DNA of 64,000 nucleotides from Sphingomonadaceae bacterium (GCA_025056155.1 JANWWL010000007.1:124001-188000), one strand, 5' to 3'. Positions 8,505-16,880 are shown, counted from the first letter of the stretch. The notes: a model not told the origin generated them from the letters alone. Translations and numbers: made by a program.

Positions 8505-11336
8505 ATGCCACCATCGCTTCTCGTGGTGCTGCCCTTCGCAGCGATCGGCGTCCTGGCCCTGCTGCAGGGCCGCCGCACCGCGGTGGCGGCGGCGGCCGGC
8601 GGGGCGATGCTCCTCGGGCTTGGCCTGGTGCTGATCTCGGCGAAGGCCGTGCTGGCCGGCCAGGTGTGGGTGCAGTCGCTGCCCTGGCTTTCCGACTGGG
8701 GGCTCGACCTCGCCTTCCGGCTGGACGGGCTGGGGTTCCTGTTCGCCCTGCTCATCTACGGCATCGGCGCGCTCATTGTCCTCTACGCCTATTACTACAT
8801 GCCGCCCGAGGACGGGCTGTTCCGGTTTCTCGCCACCATGTTGGCCTTCGCGGGCGGCATGCTGGGGGTGGTGCTGGCCGAGAACCTCATCCTCCTGGTG
8901 CTGTTCTGGGAGGTGACGAGCCTCGCCTCGTTCCTGCTCATCGCCTACAAGAGCCAGTACCACGACAGCCGCATCGCCGCGCGCATGGCGCTGGCGGTGA
9001 CGGGGGCGGGGGGGCTCGCCTTGCTGGCCGGCGTGCTCCTCCTGGGCCGGATGGCCGGCAGCTTCGACCTGTCGGTCGTGCTGGACCGCGGCGACCTGAT
9101 CCGCGCGCATCCGCTCTACCGGCCAGCGCTCGTCCTCGTGCTGCTGGGGGCCTTCACCAAGTCGGCCCAGTTCCCCTTCCACTTCTGGTTGCCCAACGCG
9201 ATGGCGGCCCCCACCCCGGTGTCGGCCTACCTGCATTCGGCCACGATGGTGAAGGCGGGGGTGTTCCTCTTGGCCCGCCTCTATCCGGCCCTGTCGGGCA
9301 CCGAGACCTGGTTCGTGCTCGTCACCAGTATCGGCATGACGACACTGCTCTTGGGTGCCTACCTCTCCCTGCTCAAGCACGACTTCAAGGGCCTGTTGGC
9401 TTACTCCACCATCAGCCACCTGGGCCTCATCACGACGCTGTTCGGGCTCGACACTTCCATGAGTGCGGTGGCGGGCGTCTTCCACATCATCAACCACGCC
9501 GTGTTCAAGGGTTCGCTCTTCATGGTGGCGGGCGTGATCGACCGACAGTGCGGCACCCGCGACATGCGCCGCATCAACGGCCTGGCCAAGTACATGCCCG
9601 ACACGGCTGCCCTCGGCATCACCGCCGCCCTGTCGATGGCGGGCGCGCCGTTCCTGAACGGCTTCCTGTCGAAGGAGATGTTCTTCCAGGAAACGGTGTC
9701 GCACCCTGGCTTCGCCGGCGTGGGTGATTTCCTGCTGCCGGCCGTCGCCCTGGTGGCCGGCATCTTTTCGGTGGCCTATTCGCTCCGCTTCATTCACGAC
9801 GTGTTCTTCAATGGCGAGCCGGTCGACCTGCCGCGCACTCCGGGCCCGCCGCCCCGCTTCATGCGCCTGCCGATGGAGGTGCTGGTGGCCCTGGTGGTGG
9901 CGGTGGGCGTCGCCCCGCAGGTGGTGGTGGGCGACCTGCTGCGCGCGGCCGCCGCCGCCACCCTCGACGGGCCGCCGCCCCCCTTCAAGCTGGCGGTGTG
10001 GCACGGCTTCAACCTGCCGCTCGTCATGAGCATCGTGGCCCTGGGCGGCGGCGCCTTCTGGTACGCCCGGCGCGAGCGCCTCTATGAACTCCACGAGCGG
10101 TTGCCGTTCGCCTTCTCCTCGCCGGTCGTCTTCGAACGCGGCTACGACGCCGCGGCCGAGGGCGCCCGCCGGGTGATGGCCGTGCTCGACCGGCGGGTGC
10201 TGCGGCGGGATCTGGGCCTCTTCTTGGGGCTGTCCCTGGCGCTCGGGGCCTGGGCCTGGGCCACGGGCGGGGCCCAGCCGGCGGCGGTCCCGGGGCCGCT
10301 GCCGCCCACCCCGGCCGATCCCCTGTCGGCGTTCGCGTTCCTGGTGCTGGCCCTCGGGGTGGTGGGTGCCACGTGGCGCCACCGCCATCGGCTGGAAGCG
10401 ATCATCTTAACCAGCAGCGTGGGCCTAGTGGTAAGCCTGGTCTTCGTCCGTTTCGCCGCCCCCGACCTGGCCCTCACCCAGCTGTCGGTCGAGCTGGCCA
10501 CCATCCTGCTCCTGCTGCTCGCCCTGCGCTTCCTGCCCCCGTCGGGCCCGCCCGAGCTCGCCCGCACGCCTCGCTGGCGGGTGGGCCTGCTGGCCACGGG
10601 GGCGGGCGTGGCCGCCGCAATCTTGACCTACGCCCTCCTTACCCGCCCCTTCCGCACCATCTCGGGCTTTCACATCGCCCAAGCGAAACCGGGGGGCGGG
10701 GGCACCAACGTCGTGAACGTGATCCTCGTCGACTTCCGAGGCTTCGACACGCTGGGCGAGGTGGCGGTGCTGGCGATGGCGGGGCTTGGCGTCCGCGCCT
10801 TGCTTCAGGGGCTGCGCCCCCGCGCCTACGCCGGCCGGGCCGACCGCGTGGCCGACCGCTATCCCCTGATGCTGCGCATGTTGATGCAGCCCCTCCTGCC
10901 CCTGGCGCTCGCGGTTGCGGTCTACATCTTCCTTCGGGGGCACAATCTACCGGGCGGCGGGTTCATCGCCGGCCTGCTGGTCGCGATCGCGCTCGTGCTG
11001 CAGTACATGGCCGGCGGCTACGACTTCGCCGCCCAGCGCCTGCGCCTGGACTTTGTGCGCCTGATGGGGGCGGGGCTCGCGCTCAGCCTCATCACGGGTG
11101 CGGTGCCCTGGGCGTTCGGCCAGCCGTTCCTGAAGAGCGCCTTCGTCTACCTCGACCCACCCCTCCTCGAGACCTTCGAGCTCGCCTCGGCTGCCGTGTT
11201 CGATCTTGGCATTCTGCTCGTCGTGGTGGGCACCGTTCTCGTCGTGCTCACCGAGCTCGGGCGCCTGCCCGAGCGCGCCGACCCCGAGACCCGCCCGCAC
11301 GCGGTGTCCGCCCTGCCGGAGGCGGTGCCGTCATGA
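8505..11336 (+). CDS. mrpA: Fused MrpA-MrpB subunit of the Mrp/Mnh Na+(K+)/H+ antiporter
   Basis: 943 aa. The N-terminal two thirds are the NuoL-like proton-pumping domain with many membrane segments (FYHFWLPNAM-type motif FPFHFWLPNAMAAPTPVSAY; AYSTISHLGLIT). A DUF4040-like segment (LSVELATILLLLLALRFLPP) follows, and the last 150 residues are an MnhB domain (LPGGGFIAGLLVAIALVLQY). mrpB therefore has no separate gene, as in the PhaAB type of rhizobia. The complex sits in the inner membrane and exports Na+ or K+ against protons. It diverges from DUF3089 across 71 nt and heads a six-gene operon. Confidence 0.95.
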   Translation: MPPSLLVVLPFAAIGVLALLQGRRTAVAAAAGGAMLLGLGLVLISAKAVLAGQVWVQSLPWLSDWGLDLAFRLDGLGFLFALLIYGIGALIVLYAYYYMPPEDGLFRFLATMLAFAGGMLGVVLAENLILLVLFWEVTSLASFLLIAYKSQYHDSRIAARMALAVTGAGGLALLAGVLLLGRMAGSFDLSVVLDRGDLIRAHPLYRPALVLVLLGAFTKSAQFPFHFWLPNAMAAPTPVSAYLHSATMVKAGVFLLARLYPALSGTETWFVLVTSIGMTTLLLGAYLSLLKHDFKGLLAYSTISHLGLITTLFGLDTSMSAVAGVFHIINHAVFKGSLFMVAGVIDRQCGTRDMRRINGLAKYMPDTAALGITAALSMAGAPFLNGFLSKEMFFQETVSHPGFAGVGDFLLPAVALVAGIFSVAYSLRFIHDVFFNGEPVDLPRTPGPPPRFMRLPMEVLVALVVAVGVAPQVVVGDLLRAAAAATLDGPPPPFKLAVWHGFNLPLVMSIVALGGGAFWYARRERLYELHERLPFAFSSPVVFERGYDAAAEGARRVMAVLDRRVLRRDLGLFLGLSLALGAWAWATGGAQPAAVPGPLPPTPADPLSAFAFLVLALGVVGATWRHRHRLEAIILTSSVGLVVSLVFVRFAAPDLALTQLSVELATILLLLLALRFLPPSGPPELARTPRWRVGLLATGAGVAAAILTYALLTRPFRTISGFHIAQAKPGGGGTNVVNVILVDFRGFDTLGEVAVLAMAGLGVRALLQGLRPRAYAGRADRVADRYPLMLRMLMQPLLPLALAVAVYIFLRGHNLPGGGFIAGLLVAIALVLQYMAGGYDFAAQRLRLDFVRLMGAGLALSLITGAVPWAFGQPFLKSAFVYLDPPLLETFELASAAVFDLGILLVVVGTVLVVLTELGRLPERADPETRPHAVSALPEAVPS

Positions 11337-11677
11337 GCCTCGAGCTCTTGCTGGCGCTGGGGGTGGGGCTGCTCGTCGGCTGTGGGGTCTGGCTCATCCT
11401 GCAGCCGCGTAGCTTCCCCTTGATCCTCGGCCTCGCCTTCCTCTCCTATGCGGTTAACCTGCTCATCTTCCTGGGCGGGCGGATCGACCGGCTCACCCCG
11501 CCCCTCACCCTGCCGGGCTTCGCCCGCCTGGCCGATCCCCTGCCGCAGGCTCTCGTGTTGACCGCCATCGTCATCGGCTTCGGCATGACGGCCTATCTGG
11601 TGGCCCTGGGTCTCAGGGCGGCGGCGGCGGGCGACGACGACCGGGTCGACCCGCCCCCCGGCGACGACGCCCCATGA
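11333..11677 (+). CDS. mrpC: Mrp antiporter subunit C (NuoK-like)
   Basis: 114 aa from ATG 11333, overlapping the mrpA stop by 4 nt (ATGA). Three membrane helices are clear (LLLALGVGLLVGCGVWLIL; FPLILGLAFLSYAVNLLIFL; ALVLTAIVIGFGMTAYLVAL), as in NuoK. The C-terminus is short and acidic (GDDDRVDPPPGDDAP). It is the small membrane partner of MrpA and MrpD in the antiporter. Confidence 0.93.
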   Translation: MSLELLLALGVGLLVGCGVWLILQPRSFPLILGLAFLSYAVNLLIFLGGRIDRLTPPLTLPGFARLADPLPQALVLTAIVIGFGMTAYLVALGLRAAAAGDDDRVDPPPGDDAP

Positions 11678-13200
11678 CCCATCTGCCCGTCCTGCCGGTG
11701 CTGGTGCCGATGGCGGCCGCCGCGGCGCTGCTGCTTGGGCGGAACGCGGCGCTCGGCATGCGCCGGGCGCTCTCCGCCCTGGCCCTGGCGGCGGGCCTGG
11801 GGGTCAGCCTAGGCCTTGCGATCGCGTGCGCCGACGGCACCGTCATTCCCTACGCCCTAGGCGGCTGGCGGGCACCCTACGGCATCGTGCTCGTGGCCGA
11901 CCGCCTGTCGGCCGCGCTCGTCGTGCTGCTGTTCACGCTGGCCCTCATCGCCCTGGCGGCGGCCCTGGCCCAGGAGCTCGACACGAGGGGGCGGCACTTC
12001 CACCCCCTCTTCCAGCTGCAGGTGGCCGGCATCGCGGGCGCCTTCCTTACGGGCGACGTCTTCAACCTGTTCGTGTTCTTCGAAATCCTCCTGATTGCGT
12101 CCTATGCGCTCCTCGTCCACGGGGGCGGGCGGCCGGCGGTCGAGGCAGCGCTTCCCTACGTGGTGCTGAACCTCGTGGGCTCGGCCCTGTTCCTCGTCGC
12201 GCTCGGGCTGCTCTACGGAACGCTCGGCACGCTCAACCTGGCCGACATCGCCGACATCCTGCCCGACGTGCCGCCTCAGGACCTGGGCCTCGTCCGCGTG
12301 GCGCTCGTGTCGCTGGCCGTGGTGTTCCTCCTGAAGGCGGCCGTGGTGCCGATGGGCTTCTGGTTGCCCCACACCTACGCGGCCGCCGCGGCCCCCGTGG
12401 CCGTGCTCTTCGCCCTCCTCACCAAGGTGGGGATCGTGGCGCTGTTGCGCCTGTCGGCCGTCGCCCTGCCCGCGACACCGGCGGGGCAGGGTCTCCTCAC
12501 CCCCTGGCTGCCGGCGCTCGGTCTGCTCACCATCATCGTGGGCGTGCTCACGGCGCTTGCCGCCCGCCGCTTGGCCCAGGTGGCCGCGGGCTTCGTCCTC
12601 GTGTCGTCGGGCACGCTCGCCTTCGCCGTGGCCGACGGCCGGGCCGACGCCACGGCGGCCCTGCTCTTCTACCTGCCGCACTCGACGCTGGCGACGGCCG
12701 GGCTGTTCCTGCTGGCCGGGGCGGTCGCCCTCGCCCGGGGCGACCTCGCCGACCGGCTGGTGCGCGGGCCGGCGATGGCAGGGGCCGGGCCGCTCGGCGT
12801 GGCCTTCGTCCTCCTGGCCGTGGCGGCGGCCGGGCTCCCACCGCTGGCGGGCTTCCTGGGCAAGCTGATGTTGCTCGAGGGCGCGGGCCAGGGCGGCTGG
12901 CGCTGGGCCTGGTGGGCCTTGCTGCTGCTCTCGGGCCTTGCGGGCGCGCTGGTGCTGGCCCGGGCCGGCAGCGTGCTCTTCTGGGAGCCGCGCGAGCCCG
13001 CTCCGCCGGGCCGCGCGCTGCCGCGACTCGGCGCGCCGCTGGGCGTCCTGGCGGTCGCAAGCCCCCTCCTTACCCTGGCGGCCGCGCCGGCTGCGGCCTG
13101 GGCGCGGGCCACGGCCGAACAGCTTCACGACCCCGCAACCTACGTCTCGGCCGTACTGGGCCGCGAGGAGGGCGTGGTGCGCGAACGGAGGCCGGGATGA
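11674..13200 (+). CDS. mrpD: Mrp antiporter subunit D (NuoN/L-like)
   Basis: 508 aa starting in a 4-nt overlap with mrpC. It has the second NuoL/M/N-like antiporter fold: about 14 hydrophobic helices, with FNLFVFFEILLIASYALLVH, AAVVPMGFWLPHTYAAAAAP and LPPLAGFLGKLMLLEGAG as recognisable conserved segments. Length and order in the operon fit MrpD. With MrpA it forms the two pump modules of the complex. Confidence 0.94.
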   Translation: MTHLPVLPVLVPMAAAAALLLGRNAALGMRRALSALALAAGLGVSLGLAIACADGTVIPYALGGWRAPYGIVLVADRLSAALVVLLFTLALIALAAALAQELDTRGRHFHPLFQLQVAGIAGAFLTGDVFNLFVFFEILLIASYALLVHGGGRPAVEAALPYVVLNLVGSALFLVALGLLYGTLGTLNLADIADILPDVPPQDLGLVRVALVSLAVVFLLKAAVVPMGFWLPHTYAAAAAPVAVLFALLTKVGIVALLRLSAVALPATPAGQGLLTPWLPALGLLTIIVGVLTALAARRLAQVAAGFVLVSSGTLAFAVADGRADATAALLFYLPHSTLATAGLFLLAGAVALARGDLADRLVRGPAMAGAGPLGVAFVLLAVAAAGLPPLAGFLGKLMLLEGAGQGGWRWAWWALLLLSGLAGALVLARAGSVLFWEPREPAPPGRALPRLGAPLGVLAVASPLLTLAAAPAAAWARATAEQLHDPATYVSAVLGREEGVVRERRPG

Positions 13201-13685
13201 GCCGCTGGCTGCCGCAGCCGGTCCTGACCTTCGTGATCGCCGGGCTCTGGCTGGTCGTGGTCTCGAGCTTCACGCTCAACAGCCTGGTGATGGCCGGCCT
13301 GGTGGGGATCGCCATCCCCCTTCTGGTGCGGGGCTTCTGGACCGACCGGCCGCACCTTCGCCGCCCGCTGCGCGCGCTTGGCCTCTTGGGCCGCGTGCTG
13401 GTCGACATCCTGATCGCCAACCTGCAGGTGGCCCGCCGGGTGCTGGGGCCGCTGTCGCGCTTGCGGCCCGCCTTCGTCACCATCCCCCTCGACGTGTCGA
13501 GCCCCTACGTCGCCACCATCCTGGGCTCGATCGTGTCCCTCACCCCGGGCACCGTGTCGGTCGAGATCGAAATGGAGGCCCGAACGATGCTCGTCCACGC
13601 ACTCGACGCACCCGACCCGCAGGCCCTCGTGGCCACCGTCAAGACCCGCTACGAGGCCCCGCTTAAGGAGATCTTCGGATGCTGA
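13197..13685 (+). CDS. mrpE: Mrp antiporter subunit E
   Basis: 162 aa from ATG 13197, overlapping the mrpD stop by 4 nt. Two N-terminal membrane helices (VLTFVIAGLWLVVVSSFTL; VMAGLVGIAIPLLVRGF) are followed by the conserved segment ILGSIVSLTPGTVSVEI and VHALDAPDP typical of MrpE. The stop overlaps the start of mrpF by 7 nt. Confidence 0.94.
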   Translation: MSRWLPQPVLTFVIAGLWLVVVSSFTLNSLVMAGLVGIAIPLLVRGFWTDRPHLRRPLRALGLLGRVLVDILIANLQVARRVLGPLSRLRPAFVTIPLDVSSPYVATILGSIVSLTPGTVSVEIEMEARTMLVHALDAPDPQALVATVKTRYEAPLKEIFGC

Positions 13686-13948
13686 GCCTGGCCCTGCCCC
13701 TGGCGGTCGCCCTCGTGGCGCTGGCCATGGCGCTCAACCTGGTGCGGCTGGTGCTGGGGCCCCAGCTCGTGGACCGCATCCTGGCGCTCGACACGCTCAA
13801 CGTCAACGCGATCGGGCTCGTCGTGATGCTGGGCCTGCTGCTTGGCACCAAGGCCTATTTGGAAGCGGCCTTGATCCTGGCCATGATGGGCTTCGTGGGC
13901 ACGGTGGCCTTGGCCAAGTATTTGCTGTCGGGCGACCTCATCGAGTAG
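13679..13948 (+). CDS. mrpF: Mrp antiporter subunit F
   Basis: 89 aa with three membrane helices. The conserved MrpF feature LGPQLVDRILALDTLNVNAI (acidic residue within the second helix region) is intact. It overlaps mrpE by 7 nt and ends 5 nt before mrpG. Confidence 0.93.
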   Translation: MLSLALPLAVALVALAMALNLVRLVLGPQLVDRILALDTLNVNAIGLVVMLGLLLGTKAYLEAALILAMMGFVGTVALAKYLLSGDLIE

Positions 13949-13953
13949 GGCTC

Positions 13954-14247
13954 ATGTCGTTCCTGGTCGAAGCGCTGGTCTCCTTCCTGCTCCTCTTTGG
14001 GGCGGTCTTCGCGGTCGTGGGGTCGATCGGGCTCGTGCGGTTGCCCGACTTCTTCACCCGCCTCCACGGCCCCACCAAGGCTACGACGCTGGGCATTGGG
14101 GCCATCGTCGTAGCCCTCCTACTCCACTCGACCGCCAGCGCCGGCGCAGTGTCGCTCAAGGAGCTGGCAATCTCGCTGTTCCTCTTCATCACGGCCCCGG
14201 TCTCGGCCCACGTACTGGCCAAGGCGGCCCTCAAGGCGCGACGCTGA
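13954..14247 (+). CDS. mrpG: Mrp antiporter subunit G
   Basis: 97 aa, three membrane helices, with the MrpG signature GLVRLPDFFTRLHGPTKATT and the late SLFLFITAPVSAHVLAKAAL. It closes the mrpAB-C-D-E-F-G operon. No clear intrinsic terminator is seen after it. Confidence 0.94.
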   Translation: MSFLVEALVSFLLLFGAVFAVVGSIGLVRLPDFFTRLHGPTKATTLGIGAIVVALLLHSTASAGAVSLKELAISLFLFITAPVSAHVLAKAALKARR

Positions 14248-14608
14248 GGCGGTCCGGCCAGGCCGAGGCGGTTGAGGAACGCCCATCCCACCGCTTCCCA
14301 ATCGCGCCCATCGAAGAGCCGCCGGCCGCTCGCGACGCTTCCCGACGCGCCGGGGCGGAGCGTCGCTCCTGCGGGCGAAGGGGAGGCCCCCAGGTCGCCG
14401 CGCGGGGCCAGCGAGCCTCGACAACCCCTGAGGAGTGCGCGCTGGGAGGCGGCCCAGCGCCTGCAGCACGCCGCGCCCGGCCGGGCGCCGGCTCGAGGCC
14501 CGGCCACCCTCGCGCCACCGCCGGCCGATGGCCAACGGCCCGCGAACCTGCCAACGGAGCCGGCAAGACCGCCCGCCGGCGGCGCCACCTGGCCCCGGAG
14601 CCCGACCC
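14248..14608. other. 361-bp gap without a convincing gene
   Basis: No reading frame in either direction looks like a protein over its length; the long GC-biased frames are low-complexity. One short leftward stretch (14253-14318, reading LFDGRDWEAVGWAFLNRLGL) is protein-like but has no credible start or family around it and may be the tail of a decayed gene. No T-tract terminator or clear promoter was recognised; the promoter of the aminotransferase gene must lie at the right end. Confidence 0.4.
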
Positions 14609-15925
14609 ATGAACCTCGACCTGCGCCAAGCCGATCTCGCCCACGTCTTCCACCCTCAGACCGACCTTGCCCGCCACGCCGAAGTGGGGCCGTTCCTCAT
14701 CGAGCGCGCCCAAGGGGTGTGGGTGTGGGATGCCGAGGGCCGCCGCTACCTCGATGCCATGGCGGGCCTGTGGTGCGTGGGGCTGGGCTATTCCGAGCCG
14801 CGCCTGGTGGAGGCCGCGCGTCGGCAGCTCGAGCGCCTGCCCTTCTGTCAAAGCTTCGGGGGGCGCGCGCACGCACCCGCCATTCGCCTGGCCGAGCGGC
14901 TGGCCGCGCTCGCCCCGCCGGGGCTCACGCGAGTGTTTTTCGCCAGCTCGGGCTCCGAGGCCAACGACACGGCCATCAAGCTCGCGTGGTATCTGTGGAA
15001 CGCGCGGGGCGCGCCCCAACGGAAGCGGATCCTGGCCCGCCGCCGCAGCTACCACGGAGTCACGGTCGCGAGCGGCAGTCTGACCGGTCTTCCCCTGCTG
15101 CATGGGGGCTTCGACCTGCCGCAGCCCTTCGTCCACCACCTGACCGCCCCACACGCCGCCCAGCAGGCGGCCCCCGGGGAGAGCGAGGAGGCCTTCGCCG
15201 CGCGGCTGGTGCGCGAGCTCGAGGAGGCGATCGCGACCCTGGGTGCGGACACCATCGCCGCCTTCGTGGCCGAGCCGGTGATCGGGGCCGGGGGCGTCAT
15301 CGTGCCGCCGGCGGGCTACTTCCCGGCCGTCCAGGAGGTGCTGCGCCGGCACGGGATCCTGTTCGTGGTGGACGAGGTGATCACCGGCTTCTGGCGCACG
15401 GGGCCTGTGTGGGGGGCGGAGGCCTTCGGCATCGAACCCGACCTTCTCGTCTGCGCCAAGCAGCTCACGTCGGGCTACCAGCCCCTCTCCGCCGTGCTGG
15501 TGCGCGAAGACCTGTACCGGGAAATCGCCACCGAATCGGGCCGGCGGGGTAGCTTCGCCCACGGCTTCACCTGGTCGGGCCACCCGGTGGCCTGTGCCGT
15601 GGGCCTCGAGGCGCTCAACCTCTACGCCGAGCGCGACATCGCCCGACACGTGGCGCGAATCGCCCCCGAATTCCAGCGCCGGCTGCGGCAGGCGGGCGAG
15701 CACCCCCGGGTGCGCGAGGCCCGCGGCCTGGGCCTGCTGGGAGGGCTCGAGATGCGCGAACCGGCCGATGCCGCCCGACTGGAAGCGGCCGCCCGCGCCC
15801 GGGGGCTCATCGTGCGCGCCGTGGGCGGCGACACGGTGGCACTCTGCCCGCCGCTCGTCATCGAGGGTGCGGAACTCGACGCCTTGTTCGACCGGCTGAC
15901 GCTCGCCCTGGGCGACCTGGGATGA
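14609..15925 (+). CDS. Class III (omega) aminotransferase, PLP-dependent
   Basis: 438 aa, fold type I aminotransferase of subgroup II. PLP-binding features are visible: SSGSEANDTAIKLAWYLWN, the SYHG segment, FVVDEVITGFWRTG (Asp contacting the pyridine N), and the Schiff-base Lys in VCAKQLTSGYQPLSAVLV. The family moves amino groups from omega-amino acids or diamines (beta-alanine, putrescine, taurine-like donors) to pyruvate or similar acceptors; the donor cannot be assigned. It overlaps the MOSC gene by 4 nt. Confidence 0.9.
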   Translation: MNLDLRQADLAHVFHPQTDLARHAEVGPFLIERAQGVWVWDAEGRRYLDAMAGLWCVGLGYSEPRLVEAARRQLERLPFCQSFGGRAHAPAIRLAERLAALAPPGLTRVFFASSGSEANDTAIKLAWYLWNARGAPQRKRILARRRSYHGVTVASGSLTGLPLLHGGFDLPQPFVHHLTAPHAAQQAAPGESEEAFAARLVRELEEAIATLGADTIAAFVAEPVIGAGGVIVPPAGYFPAVQEVLRRHGILFVVDEVITGFWRTGPVWGAEAFGIEPDLLVCAKQLTSGYQPLSAVLVREDLYREIATESGRRGSFAHGFTWSGHPVACAVGLEALNLYAERDIARHVARIAPEFQRRLRQAGEHPRVREARGLGLLGGLEMREPADAARLEAAARARGLIVRAVGGDTVALCPPLVIEGAELDALFDRLTLALGDLG

Positions 15926-16557
15926 CGCCCTGGGCCCGCATCCTCGAGGTGCGCACGGGCCGGGTGGCCCGCCTGGGTTCCCGCCGGACGGCCTACGCCA
16001 AGACACCGCGCATGGAACCGGTGGCCCTGGGTCCCCTGGGGCTTGCGGGCGACGAGGTGGGTGACCGGCGCGTCCACGGCGGCCCGGACAAGGCGGTCCA
16101 CCTGTACTTCGCCGACCATTATCCGCGCTGGGCGGCCGAACATCCCCGCCACGCCGGCCGGCTGGTGCCGGGCGCCTTCGGCGAAAACCTGGTGCTGGCG
16201 GGGCTTGACGAACGGAGCGTCTGCGTTGGGGATCGCTGGCGGGCCGGCTCGGCCCTTCTCGAGCCGTGCCAACCGCGCCAGCCCTGCGCCACGCTCATGG
16301 TGCGCGCGATGGTGGCGAACGGCCGGTCGGGGGTCTACGCTCGCGTGCTGGAGCCGGGCCGGGTGGCCGCGGGCGATCCGTTCGTGCTGGAACACCGGCC
16401 GCCCGGCGCCTGGAGCGTGGCCCGCGTGCTCGAAGTGTCGTACTGGCCGCCCTCGGCGGTCGCGCTTCGGGCGCTCGCGGCGGCGCCGGGACTGGCCGCG
16501 GGCTGGGCCGAATGGGCCCGGCAGGCGGCCTCGGCTCCCCGGCCCAAGCCGCTCTAG
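15922..16557 (+). CDS. MOSC domain protein of the YiiM type
   Basis: 211 aa starting in a 4-nt overlap (ATGA) with the aminotransferase gene. The MOSC core is visible as HGGPDKAVHLYFADHYP, AFGENLVLAGLDE, VCVGDRWRAGSALLE and the conserved Cys in PCQPRQPC. MOSC domains are sulfur carriers related to the C-terminus of molybdenum cofactor sulfurase; YiiM relatives reduce N-hydroxylated compounds with a molybdenum cofactor. The exact substrate here is unknown. Confidence 0.85.
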   Translation: MTPWARILEVRTGRVARLGSRRTAYAKTPRMEPVALGPLGLAGDEVGDRRVHGGPDKAVHLYFADHYPRWAAEHPRHAGRLVPGAFGENLVLAGLDERSVCVGDRWRAGSALLEPCQPRQPCATLMVRAMVANGRSGVYARVLEPGRVAAGDPFVLEHRPPGAWSVARVLEVSYWPPSAVALRALAAAPGLAAGWAEWARQAASAPRPKPL

Positions 16558-16573
16558 GCCGGGCGCGCGGGCG

Positions 16574-16646
16574 TGGGCCCGGCAGGATTCGAACCTGCAA
16601 CCAGACCGTTATGAGCGGCCGGCTCTAACCGTTGAGCTACGGGCCC
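16574..16646 (-). tRNA. tRNA with CAU anticodon, probably tRNA-Ile2
   Basis: 73 nt fold into a complete cloverleaf: acceptor GGGCCCG/CGGGCCC, D-arm GCTC/GAGC with an 8-nt loop, anticodon stem GGCCG/CGGTC with loop CTCATAA, and T-arm GCAGG-TTCGAAT-CCTGC. The discriminator is A and the CCA end is not encoded. CAU can read Met or, after lysidine modification, Ile (AUA). The short D-loop (AACGGTTA) and the variable region resemble Ile2 of E. coli more than elongator Met, so Ile2 is preferred. Confidence 0.9.
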
Positions 16647-16675
16647 GGGGCGGGGCTAGCGCGCGCGGACCCCAG

Positions 16676-16712
16676 AAAAAAGGGCCGGGGGAGCGATGCT
16701 CGACCCCGGCCC
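16676..16712 (-). terminator. Rho-independent terminator (leftward)
   Basis: On the leftward strand a 9-bp stem GGGCCGGGG/CCCCGGCCC (16704-16712 with 16682-16690), whose loop can form a further 4-bp GAGC/GCTC helix, is followed by six T (16681-16676). It ends the candidate small RNA and any read-through from lysR. Confidence 0.8.
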
Positions 16713-16817
16713 CAGATCCTGGTCGGTTCCCGAGGGAGGGAGGGAGGGAGGTGGGAGCCGACCACCGTGCGCCTTCGGGGAGGAGGAAGACGCACGGTTG
16801 CGCTGCAACGCAGCAAC
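16676..16817 (-). ncRNA. Candidate small RNA with anti-Shine-Dalgarno loops, own promoter and terminator
   Basis: Between lysR and the tRNA the leftward strand shows a full transcription unit. Hairpin A (16797-16817) opens the transcript. Hairpin B (stem 16765-16771 with 16791-16797, 7 bp) presents a loop containing CUUCCUCCUCCCC. Hairpin C (16721-16763, near-perfect 11-bp stem with one C-A mismatch) presents a 21-nt loop of repeated UCCC. An intrinsic terminator follows. Loops with CCUCC are complementary to ribosome binding sites and are a known hallmark of several alphaproteobacterial sRNAs. There is no plausible reading frame. It could in part act as a leader of the tRNA that begins 30 nt beyond. 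Confidence 0.6.
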
Positions 16818-16823
16818 GGCGCC

Positions 16824-16852
16824 CTCGTATCGCGCCGCCGGGCCTTGTGCAA
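16824..16852 (-). promoter_or_regulatory. Promoter of the candidate small RNA downstream of lysR
   Basis: On the leftward strand TTGCAC (16852-16847) and TACGAG (16829-16824) are 17 nt apart. The predicted first transcribed base is near 16817, exactly at the foot of hairpin A. Confidence 0.5.
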
Positions 16853-16880
16853 CTGCGAAAGGCCGAAGGCCGGAATGCGC

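Noticed and set aside
14253-14318. Protein-like minus-strand stretch reading LFDGRDWEAVGWAFLNRLGL
   Set aside because: No start, no flanking domain and no family recognised; kept only as a remark in the gap entry.
16731-16752. GAGG/GGGA simple repeat
   Set aside because: Considered as a microsatellite; it is better explained as the loop complement of hairpin C of the candidate small RNA.
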